A stretch of 64,000 nucleotides of DNA from Bacillota bacterium (GTDB lineage: Bacteria; Bacillota; Clostridia; Oscillospirales; Ruminococcaceae). Under the pieces are notes generated by a model. The model saw nothing but the letters and a program-made list of their open reading frames with translations, was not told the DNA's origin and ran no database searches. Shown piece by piece: positions 25,412 to 33,912 of the stretch. The stretch's first letter is position 1. Each line of letters opens with the position of its first letter. Both the position numbers and the translations under genes were made by a program. The stretch covers positions 54,407 through 118,406 of the forward strand of contig JAEWXO010000097.1 in the NCBI GenBank assembly GCA_023458875.1, in the 5' to 3' direction.

Positions 25412-26374
25412 CTAATTGTTTTTTTCATCGTTATCAGAAAGATACTTTTCAACTATGAACTTAGGGCGCTTTTTAGTCTCAAGATAAGACTTTCCGACAT
25501 ACTCACCTATAATACCGATTGCAAGGAGCTGCAATCCCCCTATAGCCCAGATTGAAACGATTGTTGAAGTCCATCCTATTTCTGTCTGTCCTGTAAAATA
25601 TCTTATCAATGAATATATAAGCATAATTATACTTACAAAAAATATAATTGCTCCGAGAAGCGATATCATCTTTATCGGCTTTGTTGAAAGTGAAGTGATT
25701 CCCTCCCATGCAAAAGCAAGCATTTTTTTCAGAGGGTATTTTGACTCACCTGCAAACCTTTCTTTTCTCTCGTAATAAACAGTATCACTCTTGTATCCGA
25801 TCATCGGAACTACACCGCGCAGAAAGAGATTTACCTCTTCAAAGCTTTCGAGTCCGTCAAGAGCACGTCTGCTCATAAGGCGGTAATCAGCATGGTTAAA
25901 TACAATATCTGCCCCCATGAGCTTCATAATCTTATAGAAGCCTTCTGCCGTGAACTTTTTAAAAAAAGTATCGGTTTTACGTGCGCTTCTTACACCGTAT
26001 ACAACATCACAGCCTTCATAATACTTGTCTATCATTCCGTCAATTGCATTTATATCATCCTGAAGGTCTGCGTCAAGCGAAATTGCCATATCACAGTGAT
26101 CCCTGACGGTCATAAGTCCGCAAAGAAGTGCATTCTGGTGTCCCTTGTTCCTTGAGAGCTTTATTCCCTGAAAAATATTGTTTTCGTCATGCAGTCCGCA
26201 TATCATCTGCCACGTTTTATCCTTTGAACCGTCATTTACAAACACTATGCGGCTTTTGTCGGATATCTTATTGTTTTTTATAAGCGTATCCATTTTGTCC
26301 TTCAGCTGCTTTGACGTTTCAGGAAGGACCTCCTCTTCATTGTAGCAAGGAATTACCAAATATAATGTATCCAT
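25412..26374 (-). CDS. GT2 family glycosyltransferase with two C-terminal membrane helices (GtrB/DPM1-like)
   Basis: A 320-residue enzyme. Residues 1-230 form a GT-A domain with YLVIPCYNEEE, FVNDGSKDKTW and the DxD-type block SLDADLQDD. Two transmembrane helices follow (about 235-260 and 272-297). This is the layout of polyprenyl-phosphate glycosyltransferases that make a lipid-linked sugar on the inner face. The ATG at 26374 is chosen since CGGAGG sits right before it, six bases after the upstream stop. The polytopic protein upstream may be the transferase that uses the lipid-linked sugar. Confidence 0.88.
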   Translation of the reverse strand: MDTLYLVIPCYNEEEVLPETSKQLKDKMDTLIKNNKISDKSRIVFVNDGSKDKTWQMICGLHDENNIFQGIKLSRNKGHQNALLCGLMTVRDHCDMAISLDADLQDDINAIDGMIDKYYEGCDVVYGVRSARKTDTFFKKFTAEGFYKIMKLMGADIVFNHADYRLMSRRALDGLESFEEVNLFLRGVVPMIGYKSDTVYYERKERFAGESKYPLKKMLAFAWEGITSLSTKPIKMISLLGAIIFFVSIIMLIYSLIRYFTGQTEIGWTSTIVSIWAIGGLQLLAIGIIGEYVGKSYLETKKRPKFIVEKYLSDNDEKNN

Positions 26375-26385
26375 AAAAACCTCCG

Positions 26386-28767
26386 TTATTTCCAGAATGC
26401 GAATAAATATTCCATCGTATAGCATATACCAGGATAATCATTTACTGAGAATGTGAAATTAAATATCTGAATGCTGTTTATTATTACAGCAGAAACTGCT
26501 GATAAAGCCATGAATTTATTAATAAAACTCTTTTTTATTTTATCCTTTGATTTTATATACAGATAAAAGATTATTGCATAAGCTCCCAGAATCATCTGCC
26601 ATGAAAAATCAGCTGTGTATCTTACCGCATATCCGCTTTCCCACGTTGAAAAAATTATTATAAACGGCATTAAAATACACGGAACGCCTATCGTCAGAAG
26701 AGCTTTGGTTCTTGCTTTTTTATCAGGAAGGCTTTTAAGTACTCTCCTGCTGAAAAAATATGCAAATACAGGAAATGCAAGAAAAAGTATTCCCGACGTG
26801 TTTCCTATATCCGAGAAATAATATCCGTTTACATCAAATTTCGCAAATTCCGTTGTTATAAACGGATATTCAACTGAAAAGGACGGTACTGCAAACAGAT
26901 AATTAAAAAGTCCTATCACAACAAATATTGTATGATACTGTGAATGTAAAAAATCGTTTATTGTAAGTGAATATTTTATTCCAAAATCAAAAGGCGAACC
27001 AAAACGTGCATTATTATACCACATCTGTACGCCTGCAAGTAAAATTAAAGGAACTAACGCGCACACAAGATATACTGCCTTGTTCATTTGCTTGTTTTTT
27101 CCGGAACCTGATTTTTTCTTGGAATCATCAGATTCAATTGCAGGAACTGATATTGAATCTTCTTTTTTGAATAAACCGTATGCAAAGTAAATACATGCAC
27201 ATATGCAGTATACTGCCAGTGTCGGGCGGCACAGCACAGCCAGTCCCATAAACAGTGATGAAAGAGCGACTTTGACAAGTGAGATTTTTCCTTTGCAAAG
27301 TACATTTGACGAAAACAACATAAACGACCCTATTGCAACAAACATAAACCCTGACGATATAGAAATTTCATAAAAAATATTTCTTCCGATACAGAACCAT
27401 ATTCCGCATGCGGATAAAAGAATCACATGTCCGGCTATAGCTATTCCAACAGGTATCTTCCTGTATAATTTTTTCAGGAACACGTAATAAGTCAGACTGA
27501 GGAAAATCATTCCTATAATTGAAAAGAGCATTATGGAAAGATTTGTCGAACAATAAAATCCGGTTATCAGGTGATATGGGAGATAGAGCAGAATTACAGG
27601 AGCTATCCCGTAATATGAATAATATTTTCCGTTATAATATACATGATCCCACTCGTATTCAAATCCGGCATCGCCCCTCTGACTCCAGTCAAACGGATTC
27701 TTAAGTTCAGCGAGCTCTTCAGGTGGATCCATAAGAAGCGATATCTGCTTGTTTTCAAAAGCCTCGACAAGCTCTTCGGTTATCTGATTTCCCTGAGTAA
27801 GTCTCAGATGGTCCTTCATTGTATTGTCGTTGCCAAGCTTAGCATTTATAATAAATACCGTCAGGACACAGCATCCGGCCGTCAAAGCACTGAAAATAAT
27901 TGCACACAGCTTGTTTGCCCTGTAAAACGGAATCTTGAATAATCTGTACGACACTACTGAATATAAAAGTACAGAAAGCATTACAACAAGGAATATTCTT
28001 ATGTAAGAAATATCAAACGGTATCGCCTTATTGATTGTTATACTTTTAACCACAATAGCATCATAATCTTTGTAACCTGTGAATTTCACCCTCATCTTTC
28101 CCAGTTTTCCTGAAAACTCACAAGGAGCATAGCCTGATTTGTCATTGTTATATACGATATTCCACTTTGCTATATCATAACGGTAGTCAGCATGAGTTTC
28201 GTCAGTAATATCCACAACAACGCGTGTATTCTGAGTCCTGCCCTTGAATTCTACATCTGCAAATATTGTATCGACAGGGCATTTCAGATTGTTATATTCA
28301 ATAAGAACTTCATCCTTGCCGTTGATTGTGAGAGTGTCAGATCCCGGATCATAATTAAACTTACCGTTTGAAATAGAAGCCTGCGACAACGGAAGTTTTT
28401 TCTCAAACTGACTTTCAAACAGAAGCTTATACGACGGAGCCTGAAAAACAGTAAGCTCAAGTACTGCTACTATAAGAAATGCTTTACCGAAAAATCTGAG
28501 TATATCCATATTTTTTTTATGTCCGAAATACCATGTTATAATTTCAATAACAGCGGTTATACCCAGAAGAGTAAACGCCCCATCAAACCTGCCATTTATA
28601 ATGCCTGCAAAATCAGCCAATCCTGCTAAAGCTATTATAATACCTGCAATTATACAGCCCTTTTTTTTATCATTTTCTTTTTTTGATTCATTATTATCTG
28701 AGAATTTTTTTATTGCAATACTTAGAAAGACTGTTGCCAATAAAAACAAAACAAATAAAATCGTCAT
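26386..28767 (-). CDS. Large polytopic membrane protein, possible GT-C glycosyltransferase
   Basis: A 793-residue protein with about 12-14 transmembrane helices. Two occur near the N-terminus, then a soluble segment at about 120-245 that looks like a beta-sandwich (LTINGKDEVLIEYNNLKCP), then many helices to the C-terminus. The topology resembles GT-C transferases that take sugars from polyprenyl-phosphate donors, and the downstream GT2 gene could make such a donor. I see no family signature that proves it. The ATG at 28767 follows AGGTGG by eight bases; a GTG lies four codons upstream. Confidence 0.65.
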   Translation of the reverse strand: MTILFVLFLLATVFLSIAIKKFSDNNESKKENDKKKGCIIAGIIIALAGLADFAGIINGRFDGAFTLLGITAVIEIITWYFGHKKNMDILRFFGKAFLIVAVLELTVFQAPSYKLLFESQFEKKLPLSQASISNGKFNYDPGSDTLTINGKDEVLIEYNNLKCPVDTIFADVEFKGRTQNTRVVVDITDETHADYRYDIAKWNIVYNNDKSGYAPCEFSGKLGKMRVKFTGYKDYDAIVVKSITINKAIPFDISYIRIFLVVMLSVLLYSVVSYRLFKIPFYRANKLCAIIFSALTAGCCVLTVFIINAKLGNDNTMKDHLRLTQGNQITEELVEAFENKQISLLMDPPEELAELKNPFDWSQRGDAGFEYEWDHVYYNGKYYSYYGIAPVILLYLPYHLITGFYCSTNLSIMLFSIIGMIFLSLTYYVFLKKLYRKIPVGIAIAGHVILLSACGIWFCIGRNIFYEISISSGFMFVAIGSFMLFSSNVLCKGKISLVKVALSSLFMGLAVLCRPTLAVYCICACIYFAYGLFKKEDSISVPAIESDDSKKKSGSGKNKQMNKAVYLVCALVPLILLAGVQMWYNNARFGSPFDFGIKYSLTINDFLHSQYHTIFVVIGLFNYLFAVPSFSVEYPFITTEFAKFDVNGYYFSDIGNTSGILFLAFPVFAYFFSRRVLKSLPDKKARTKALLTIGVPCILMPFIIIFSTWESGYAVRYTADFSWQMILGAYAIIFYLYIKSKDKIKKSFINKFMALSAVSAVIINSIQIFNFTFSVNDYPGICYTMEYLFAFWK

Positions 28768-28848
28768 CTGTAGTTCCACCTTTGTTTTTAATTAATAATA
28801 AATTCTGTATTATTCAGTATATCAGCTATTTATCAATATACATTTTTT

Positions 28849-28877
28849 ATTGTATCACAAAAAAGAACATATTTCAA
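28849..28877 (-). promoter_or_regulatory. Promoter of the membrane protein/GT2 operon
   Basis: Minus strand TTGAAA, 17 bases, TACAAT, about 80 bases before the start codon. Confidence 0.65.
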
Positions 28878-28977
28878 TATTTTTTACCTAGCTGATAAAA
28901 TTCACACATACCATAATTTCAAATTAACCACCACATTTAATACCTTTTATCTATCAATTATGCTACAAAAATAAAAT

Positions 28978-29020
28978 AAAAAAGTCCGTACCGGAATTTA
29001 TTTTTCCGGCGGAACTTTCT
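28978..29020 (-). terminator. Terminator overlapping the 3' end of lnt
   Basis: On the minus strand GTTCCGCCGGAA and TTCCGGTACGGAC pair imperfectly, followed by T6. The stem includes the last codons of lnt. Confidence 0.7.
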
Positions 29021-30548
29021 TATCTTGTTTTTTCTTCAGAATACCTGCAACAAATACAACCGCTGATGGAATAACTATGACGTCCCCTATAACTGAATAA
29101 AGACTTTTTCCGGATACACATGAAATATTACTCTTCAGTGTATATAAAACATTTTCAGGCGCCCTTGAAATAACCTGTCCTGTCGGTGAAATTACCGATG
29201 TTATTCCTGACGTGCTGCATCTGACAACATAACGGCTGTTCTCTACTGCCCTCAGTATTGAATGCGAATGATGCTGTGCGACCTCGGATGAACCACTGAA
29301 CCACGAATCATTGCTCAGTATCATTAAAAAATCCGCGTTTTCAGATACAGCCTTTCTTGCTGCTGACGGATATAACGATTCAAAGCATATTATACACCCT
29401 GCAAGTCCGCAGCCGGTATCAATTGTCACTTCATCTCCGCCCTTTGAAAAATTACCTATCTCTGTAAAAGTATTTCGTATTAAGTTTCCTGCAAGCCATT
29501 CAAGAGGCACCATTTCTCCAAACGGCACCAATATTTTTTTTGAGTATATTTCAGAAATTTTTCCATCAGGATAAATAGCTGCCATCGAATTGTATTTGCG
29601 CTTGTCCTTATATGAATAAAATCCGAATACAAGATTTATTTTTTTGGAATTTGCCAGATCAGCTATCATTTTTAATTTTTCAGAATTTTCTTTAATATTA
29701 AAGTTAATTGCCGACTCCGGAAGTACAACAATGCTTTCATCCTTGTATGAAATATTTTTCAGAGCTGAAATATAGTAATCAAGCGTCTGATTTTCAGAAT
29801 ATTTGTGCTTCTGACTCTCGCCTATATTAGACTGAAGCAGTATTACCTGAATATCATCACCGCACCTGAATTTTCTGCTTGTATTTATTTTTCCATATAA
29901 AACATTCAGTGAAAAAATAATCAACAGTACCTCAGTGCCTAAAATAAAACGTTTTCTGCATTTTACATTGCATATAATATATCCGAGAAGTGCATTGACT
30001 ACAACAATCAGAAAAGATGTAAACAGGCTTCCGAATAAATTTGCCGACTGAATAAATTCAGTGTAGGTTGTCACTGATACGGCCATTCTGAACCACGGAA
30101 ATGCCAAAGGATATAACGTCTCATGAAACCATTCTCCCAGTATAAAAAGCAGAGCAAATTTGAATACATCGCCAATATTTTTTTTCTGAAGTGATGCGTA
30201 TACACACATTATAAGCGCCATAATCACTGCGTGCACGGCAGACTCCACAATTATCAGAAAAATAATAAGTATCAGCGTTTTTATTTTTCCGTTATACATT
30301 TTTTCATTGATTTCGGAAAGCCAGCTCAGTGAAACAATCATAAACACCAGATAGAAAAAAAATATTCTTCTGAATATTTCCGTTTTTTTTATGTTTTCTG
30401 ATTTAAATATTATAACAAAGAGAGGAACCATTGAAAAGAAAGCCATAAATACAAATCTGCTGCTGTACATACACATGGACGCCGCTGCTCCGGATGCCGA
30501 ACAAATAAAAATATCAGATATTTTTCCGAATCTAGCCGAGCAGCGCAT
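28998..30548 (-). CDS. lnt: Apolipoprotein N-acyltransferase
   Basis: A 516-residue enzyme with six or more N-terminal membrane helices (about 10-215) and a C-terminal nitrilase-type domain. The catalytic triad is complete: E278 in VVLPESAINF, K337 or K338 in YSKKILVPFGEMVP, and C388 in GCIICFESLYP, with spacing nearly equal to E. coli Lnt (E267, K335, C387). It N-acylates the lipid-modified cysteine of lipoproteins. Lnt is typical of Gram-negatives and actinobacteria, so an intact copy in a low-GC Firmicute is notable. It overlaps the glutaredoxin gene by 17 bases, so the three genes with trxB form one operon. Confidence 0.88.
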   Translation of the reverse strand: MRCSARFGKISDIFICSASGAAASMCMYSSRFVFMAFFSMVPLFVIIFKSENIKKTEIFRRIFFFYLVFMIVSLSWLSEINEKMYNGKIKTLILIIFLIIVESAVHAVIMALIMCVYASLQKKNIGDVFKFALLFILGEWFHETLYPLAFPWFRMAVSVTTYTEFIQSANLFGSLFTSFLIVVVNALLGYIICNVKCRKRFILGTEVLLIIFSLNVLYGKINTSRKFRCGDDIQVILLQSNIGESQKHKYSENQTLDYYISALKNISYKDESIVVLPESAINFNIKENSEKLKMIADLANSKKINLVFGFYSYKDKRKYNSMAAIYPDGKISEIYSKKILVPFGEMVPLEWLAGNLIRNTFTEIGNFSKGGDEVTIDTGCGLAGCIICFESLYPSAARKAVSENADFLMILSNDSWFSGSSEVAQHHSHSILRAVENSRYVVRCSTSGITSVISPTGQVISRAPENVLYTLKSNISCVSGKSLYSVIGDVIVIPSAVVFVAGILKKKQDKKVPPEK

Positions 30549-30756
30549 CTATTTTTTTCCTGTCAAAGCCTATAATAACATTACCGTCTATAACACTTAC
30601 CGGTATAGCTGACTGTCCGGAAATCCTGTAGAGTTCCTTTGCATTTTCCTCACTCTTTTTTACATCCGCCACATCATACTTAACCCCCTTTTTGTCAAGA
30701 TATGCTTTTAGCTCTCTGCAGTAGCCGCAATCATCTGATGAATATATCTTAATCAT
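30532..30756 (-). CDS. Small glutaredoxin/NrdH-like thiol protein
   Basis: A 74-residue thioredoxin-fold protein with redox motif C10-G-Y-C13 and the cis-proline region SAIPVSV. It is shorter than classical glutaredoxin and lies 15 bases downstream of the thioredoxin reductase gene, which suggests it is reduced by that flavoprotein rather than by glutathione, as NrdH redoxins are. The overlap with lnt is 17 bases. Confidence 0.85.
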   Translation of the reverse strand: MIKIYSSDDCGYCRELKAYLDKKGVKYDVADVKKSEENAKELYRISGQSAIPVSVIDGNVIIGFDRKKIDALLG

Positions 30757-30771
30757 AAAACCACTCCTTTA

Positions 30772-31701
30772 TTATAATTTCATTTTACCGTTTACTATCT
30801 TTTCAGCATTAAGCGCTGCAATTGTTCCGTCTGAAACTGCAGTTGTAATTTGTCTGTATTCCTTTGCTCTGACATCTCCGGCTGCATATACTCCAAAAAT
30901 ATTTGTCTTCAGATCATCGTCAGCAATGATGTATCCGTTTTCGTCAACTGAAATATATTCTGTAAATATACCTGTATTTGGCTTGCATCCGATATAAGCA
31001 AATACACCGTCAACCGGAATAATTGAGCTTGTATTGCTTCTGGTATTTTTTATTTCTGCAGCAATTACCCTGTTTTCACCAATAAGCCCCGTAAGGTCCC
31101 AGTTATACAATATTTTTATGTTCTCAATGGATTTTAATCTGTCAATTAAAATATTTTCACAATGAAAGCTGTCCTTTCTCCTTATCATTATTACTTTGTC
31201 TGCTATAGAGGATAAATATATTGCTGCTGATACGGCACTATTCCCACCGCCTATAACAGCAACAGTTTTATTTTTGTAAATTGTTCCGTCGCATGTTGCG
31301 CAATAATGTACACCGTTTCCTCTCAGCTTTTCTTCGCCTGCAATATTAAGAGGAGTAACCGAGGAACCGGAAGCAATAATCACAGATTTCGCATTATACA
31401 CGGCCTCTGATGTAGTTATGATTTTCTTATTATCCGTTAGACTTACTTTTACAGTCTCAGAAAATTCGTTTATTTTTGCTCCGCTCTTTATTGCCTGTTC
31501 CTTCATATTGTCAGCAAGTTCTGCCCCTGATATATCACTGTATGACGGGTAATTTTCAATTTTATTTATCGATGAAAGCTGCCCCCCCACAGCAGACGTT
31601 TCACTCAAAACCGTATTAAGTCCTGCCCTGGACGAATATATTGCCGCAGTAAGCCCTGCAGCACCTCCACCTATAATAAATACATCTGTTTCTGTCTCCA
31701 T
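30772..31701 (-). CDS. trxB: Thioredoxin reductase-like flavoprotein
   Basis: A 309-residue FAD/NADPH disulfide reductase. The FAD-binding loop is IIGGGAAGLTAA, the redox pair is C134-A-T-C137 in HYCATCDG, the NAD(P)H loop is AVIGGGNSAVSAA, and the late block YAAGDVRAKEYRQ binds FAD. It transfers electrons from a nicotinamide to a small thiol protein, presumably the product of the next gene. GGAGGAAAT precedes the ATG. Confidence 0.9.
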   Translation of the reverse strand: METETDVFIIGGGAAGLTAAIYSSRAGLNTVLSETSAVGGQLSSINKIENYPSYSDISGAELADNMKEQAIKSGAKINEFSETVKVSLTDNKKIITTSEAVYNAKSVIIASGSSVTPLNIAGEEKLRGNGVHYCATCDGTIYKNKTVAVIGGGNSAVSAAIYLSSIADKVIMIRRKDSFHCENILIDRLKSIENIKILYNWDLTGLIGENRVIAAEIKNTRSNTSSIIPVDGVFAYIGCKPNTGIFTEYISVDENGYIIADDDLKTNIFGVYAAGDVRAKEYRQITTAVSDGTIAALNAEKIVNGKMKL

Positions 31702-31802
31702 ACTATTTCCTCCATTACTGCACTGCTGATGTTATTTTACATCATTACACAATAAAATATACATTTGTTAAATATGATTTTTTAATTATTTTAAACTACT
31801 TA

Positions 31803-31900
31803 TACTTATCCAGCCGTATGCGTATTCCAGGGTCAAAGGTGTGACCGCAAAGCCCGATTGATTTGTGTCGATTCAAAATCACGGCATATCAACCCAATTT
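31803..31900 (-). repeat. Dispersed structured repeat, copy E (reverse)
   Basis: Left end ATCCAGCCGTATGCG, then CCAGGGTCAAAGGTGTGACCG, CAAAGCCCGATTG, GTCGATTC and AAAATCACGG. The core fits the consensus in reverse; the far end is weak. It marks the left border of the c-di-GMP riboswitch cassette. Confidence 0.6.
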
Positions 31901-31977
31901 CATTGGTATATATGCAATATATCGTCAACATTTATATATCATTATTGTACAAATTTATTTTTTTAAACCAAAAAGTG

Positions 31978-32006
31978 TTGACATAATAATTATGACGTGC
32001 TATACT
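31978..32006 (+). promoter_or_regulatory. Consensus promoter of the c-di-GMP riboswitch transcript
   Basis: TTGACA, 17 bases, TATACT. The predicted start at about 32013 is roughly 20 bases before the first riboswitch stem. Confidence 0.8.
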
Positions 32007-32030
32007 AATGTCAATGAAGGAAATGAAACG

Positions 32031-32165
32031 TTTGATATAAGGCAAAACTACTGAAAAGTAGTGACGCAAAGCTAGAGGGACTAAACTGAACGATATTTTA
32101 AAATGAACAACACCTTCCTTAAAATGTTCAGCAAACGTCAGCCAGTTGCCTGCTTTCGTATCAAA
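32031..32165 (+). ncRNA. Cyclic-di-GMP-I (GEMM-I) riboswitch
   Basis: Conserved elements appear in order: TTTGATA closing strand, AAGGCAAAAC, ACTACTGAAAAGTAGTGACG (GAAA-tetraloop hairpin), CAAAGCTAGAGGGACTAAAC, a long second arm CTGAAC...GTTCAG with inner ATTTTAA/TTAAAAT, then AACGTCAGCCAGTTGCCT and closing TATCAAA. The GAAA loop and its receptor region, the GACGCAAAGC strand and the CAGCC strand are those of class I c-di-GMP aptamers. No protein gene directly follows it. Confidence 0.93.
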
Positions 32166-32571
32166 GATTACAATTAATGAGTGTACAATCATTAAAAGCA
32201 ATCTAAAGTTTTAAAACAACATTATCTTTTATCTTAACAAAATGTTTTATTGAGGTTAATAAACTCAGACTTTATGCGAAAGTTTACGGTTTGTTTCCCC
32301 GAACGTTATGTCAGGGCGGTTTCTAATCCTTTTTTAAATATTACATGCAAAGAATAAAAGTCTCCCAATCGAAATGGACAAAATCTGGTTTTCCTTCATA
32401 AATTTTTATTTGCCGAAGGACAGGTTAGATTTATAAGCTCCATTGTTTTAAACTTTCTCCTTTCAATTTCTAAATTTTTAAATTTCTCCTTTCAAACTTT
32501 CTTTAAAACTTTCTTTAAAACTTTCTAAATTCTAATTCTCCAAAACACTATTACGCAAACAAAAAAATAAC
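32166..32571 (+). other. Unexplained transcribed region downstream of the c-di-GMP riboswitch
   Basis: About 400 nt between the aptamer and the terminator with no open frame above 60 codons in the riboswitch direction. It contains short hairpins (TTAATGA/TCATTAA at about 32175-32197; ACTTT/AAAGT near 32268-32284), two short open frames, and pyrimidine-rich tandem repeats at about 32450-32530 (AATTTCTCCTTTCAA twice, then AAACTTTCTTTA units). It may be a non-coding RNA, a leader for a tiny protein, or a decayed gene. Confidence 0.6.
32274..32357 (+). CDS. Possible 27-residue small protein downstream of the c-di-GMP riboswitch
   Basis: An ATG-started frame beginning MRKFTVCFPERYV, followed in frame after its TAA by another open stretch to about 32525. 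The nearest ribosome-site-like GAGG is 18-20 bases upstream, too far for efficient initiation. The composition is plausible for a small basic protein, but nothing proves expression. It is listed because it is the first ATG frame of more than ten codons after the aptamer. Confidence 0.2.
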   Translation: MRKFTVCFPERYVRAVSNPFLNITCKE

Positions 32572-32624
32572 GAGGGATATATCAGCTAATATGCAAGGAT
32601 ATATCCCCCTTTATTTTTTTGTGT
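32572..32624 (+). terminator. Terminator ending the riboswitch transcript
   Basis: GGGATATATC and GGATATATCCC form a stem of 10-11 bp around a 13-base loop, followed by CCTTTATTTTTTTG. The predicted transcript is about 610 nt. Confidence 0.85.
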
Positions 32625-32649
32625 ATAAATCATACTTTATCTTTAGCCA

Positions 32650-32765
32650 CTATATATATATCATATGTGTAATATAGATATATATCCAGAGGTCAAAGGC
32701 GCTACCGGAAAGTCCGGCCGAATCACGCCGACTCGAAATTCCTGCTCTTAAACAATGTTATCATT
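32650..32765 (-). repeat. Dispersed structured repeat, copy F (reverse)
   Basis: ATATATCCAGAGGTCAAAGGCG, CTACCGGAAAGTCCGGCCG, AATCACGCCGACTCG, AAATTCCTGC. Same orientation as copy E, on the right border of the riboswitch cassette. Confidence 0.65.
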
Positions 32766-32928
32766 GACATTTATTTTTTTCTATGATAAAATTGTATCAC
32801 AGAGTATAAACTATATTAAAGCTCTGGTTTTAACAGCATGGCAATGGCAGAATTGCTTCGCTGTTGCATTTACCAAAGACAATGACTCTTGAAAGGATTC
32901 ATTATTAATTATCAGGGGGCAAAAAAAC

Positions 32929-33894
32929 TTGAATATTCCACTAAAATTAAAGCCCGCATTTAAAGACTATATATGGGGCGGCACAAAGCTCAGAAATGAA
33001 TTCAATAAAAAATGTAACCTTCAGAAGATATCAGAAAGCTGGGAGCTGTCATGTCACAAGGACGGAAATTCAACTGTTGAAAATGGTCCGGACGCAGGAA
33101 TTACCTTAGCTGAATATATTCAGAAATACGGAAAAGATATACTCGGAACAAACTGTGCAAAATTTGATAAACTACCTGTTCTTATAAAGCTTATTGACGC
33201 CAAGGAAAATCTTTCCGTTCAGGTCCATCCCGCAAATGACTATGCACTGTCAACAGAAGGCGAATACGGCAAAACGGAAATGTGGTATATAGTCGACTGT
33301 GAAGAAGATGCCTCTTTACTGTACGGATTTCAAAAGGATATTACAAAGGAAGAATTTACAAAGCGAATAGAAAACAATACACTTCTTGAGGTTACAAAGA
33401 GTGTACCGGTCAAAAAAGGTGATGTTTTCTTTATAGAAGCAGGAACCCTTCATGCTATAGGCAGGGGAATCCTTATTGCAGAAATCCAGCAAAATTCAAA
33501 CACTACATATAGAATTTACGACTATGGAAGAACAGATAAAAACGGTAACAGGCGGGAACTCCACATACAAAAAGCATGCGATGTTACAAAGCTCTGTCCT
33601 GCTGACTCATGCCCTTATAATCCTGAAGAAAAATACAACGGATACTCTCAGCATCTTCTTTCATCATGCGAGTATTTCACTGTAAATTTACTTGATGTAT
33701 CATCCTCTGCCAGTCTTGCAGCAGATGAAAAATCCTTCTGTCACATTCTCGTGATTGACGGAAGCTGTACATTGAGAAGTGACTCATATGATGATATTGA
33801 ATTAATAAAGGGTGACAGTGTATTTATCCCTGCCGGATTCGGAAGCTTCCATATAGACGGATCATGCAAGCTGATAAAGACTCATATAGATTAA
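32929..33894 (+). CDS. manA: Class I mannose-6-phosphate isomerase
   Basis: A 321-residue zinc enzyme interconverting mannose 6-phosphate and fructose 6-phosphate. Cupin zinc-site blocks are present: LSVQVHPANDYAL (Gln and His), a downstream Glu region (YGKTEMWYI) and EAGTLHAIGRG (His). The start is TTG, with a GGGGG ribosome site about ten bases before it. The ROK glucokinase follows 18 bases downstream, so the pair probably feeds hexoses into glycolysis and cell wall sugar synthesis. Confidence 0.92.
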   Translation: MNIPLKLKPAFKDYIWGGTKLRNEFNKKCNLQKISESWELSCHKDGNSTVENGPDAGITLAEYIQKYGKDILGTNCAKFDKLPVLIKLIDAKENLSVQVHPANDYALSTEGEYGKTEMWYIVDCEEDASLLYGFQKDITKEEFTKRIENNTLLEVTKSVPVKKGDVFFIEAGTLHAIGRGILIAEIQQNSNTTYRIYDYGRTDKNGNRRELHIQKACDVTKLCPADSCPYNPEEKYNGYSQHLLSSCEYFTVNLLDVSSSASLAADEKSFCHILVIDGSCTLRSDSYDDIELIKGDSVFIPAGFGSFHIDGSCKLIKTHID

Positions 33895-33912
33895 TATTAA
33901 CGGAGGATTATT

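Noticed and set aside
31863..32201. Open frames on both strands across the riboswitch
   Set aside because: They overlap the promoter and aptamer and have no ribosome site; their translations look like random AT-rich sequence.
32450..32530. CRISPR-like short repeats
   Set aside because: The units are short, AT-rich and adjoining, without unique spacers of constant length, and no cas gene is present.
32166..32571. Group I intron linked to the c-di-GMP aptamer, as in Clostridioides difficile
   Set aside because: I could not find the P3-P7 core strands, and that case uses a class II aptamer; the one here is class I.
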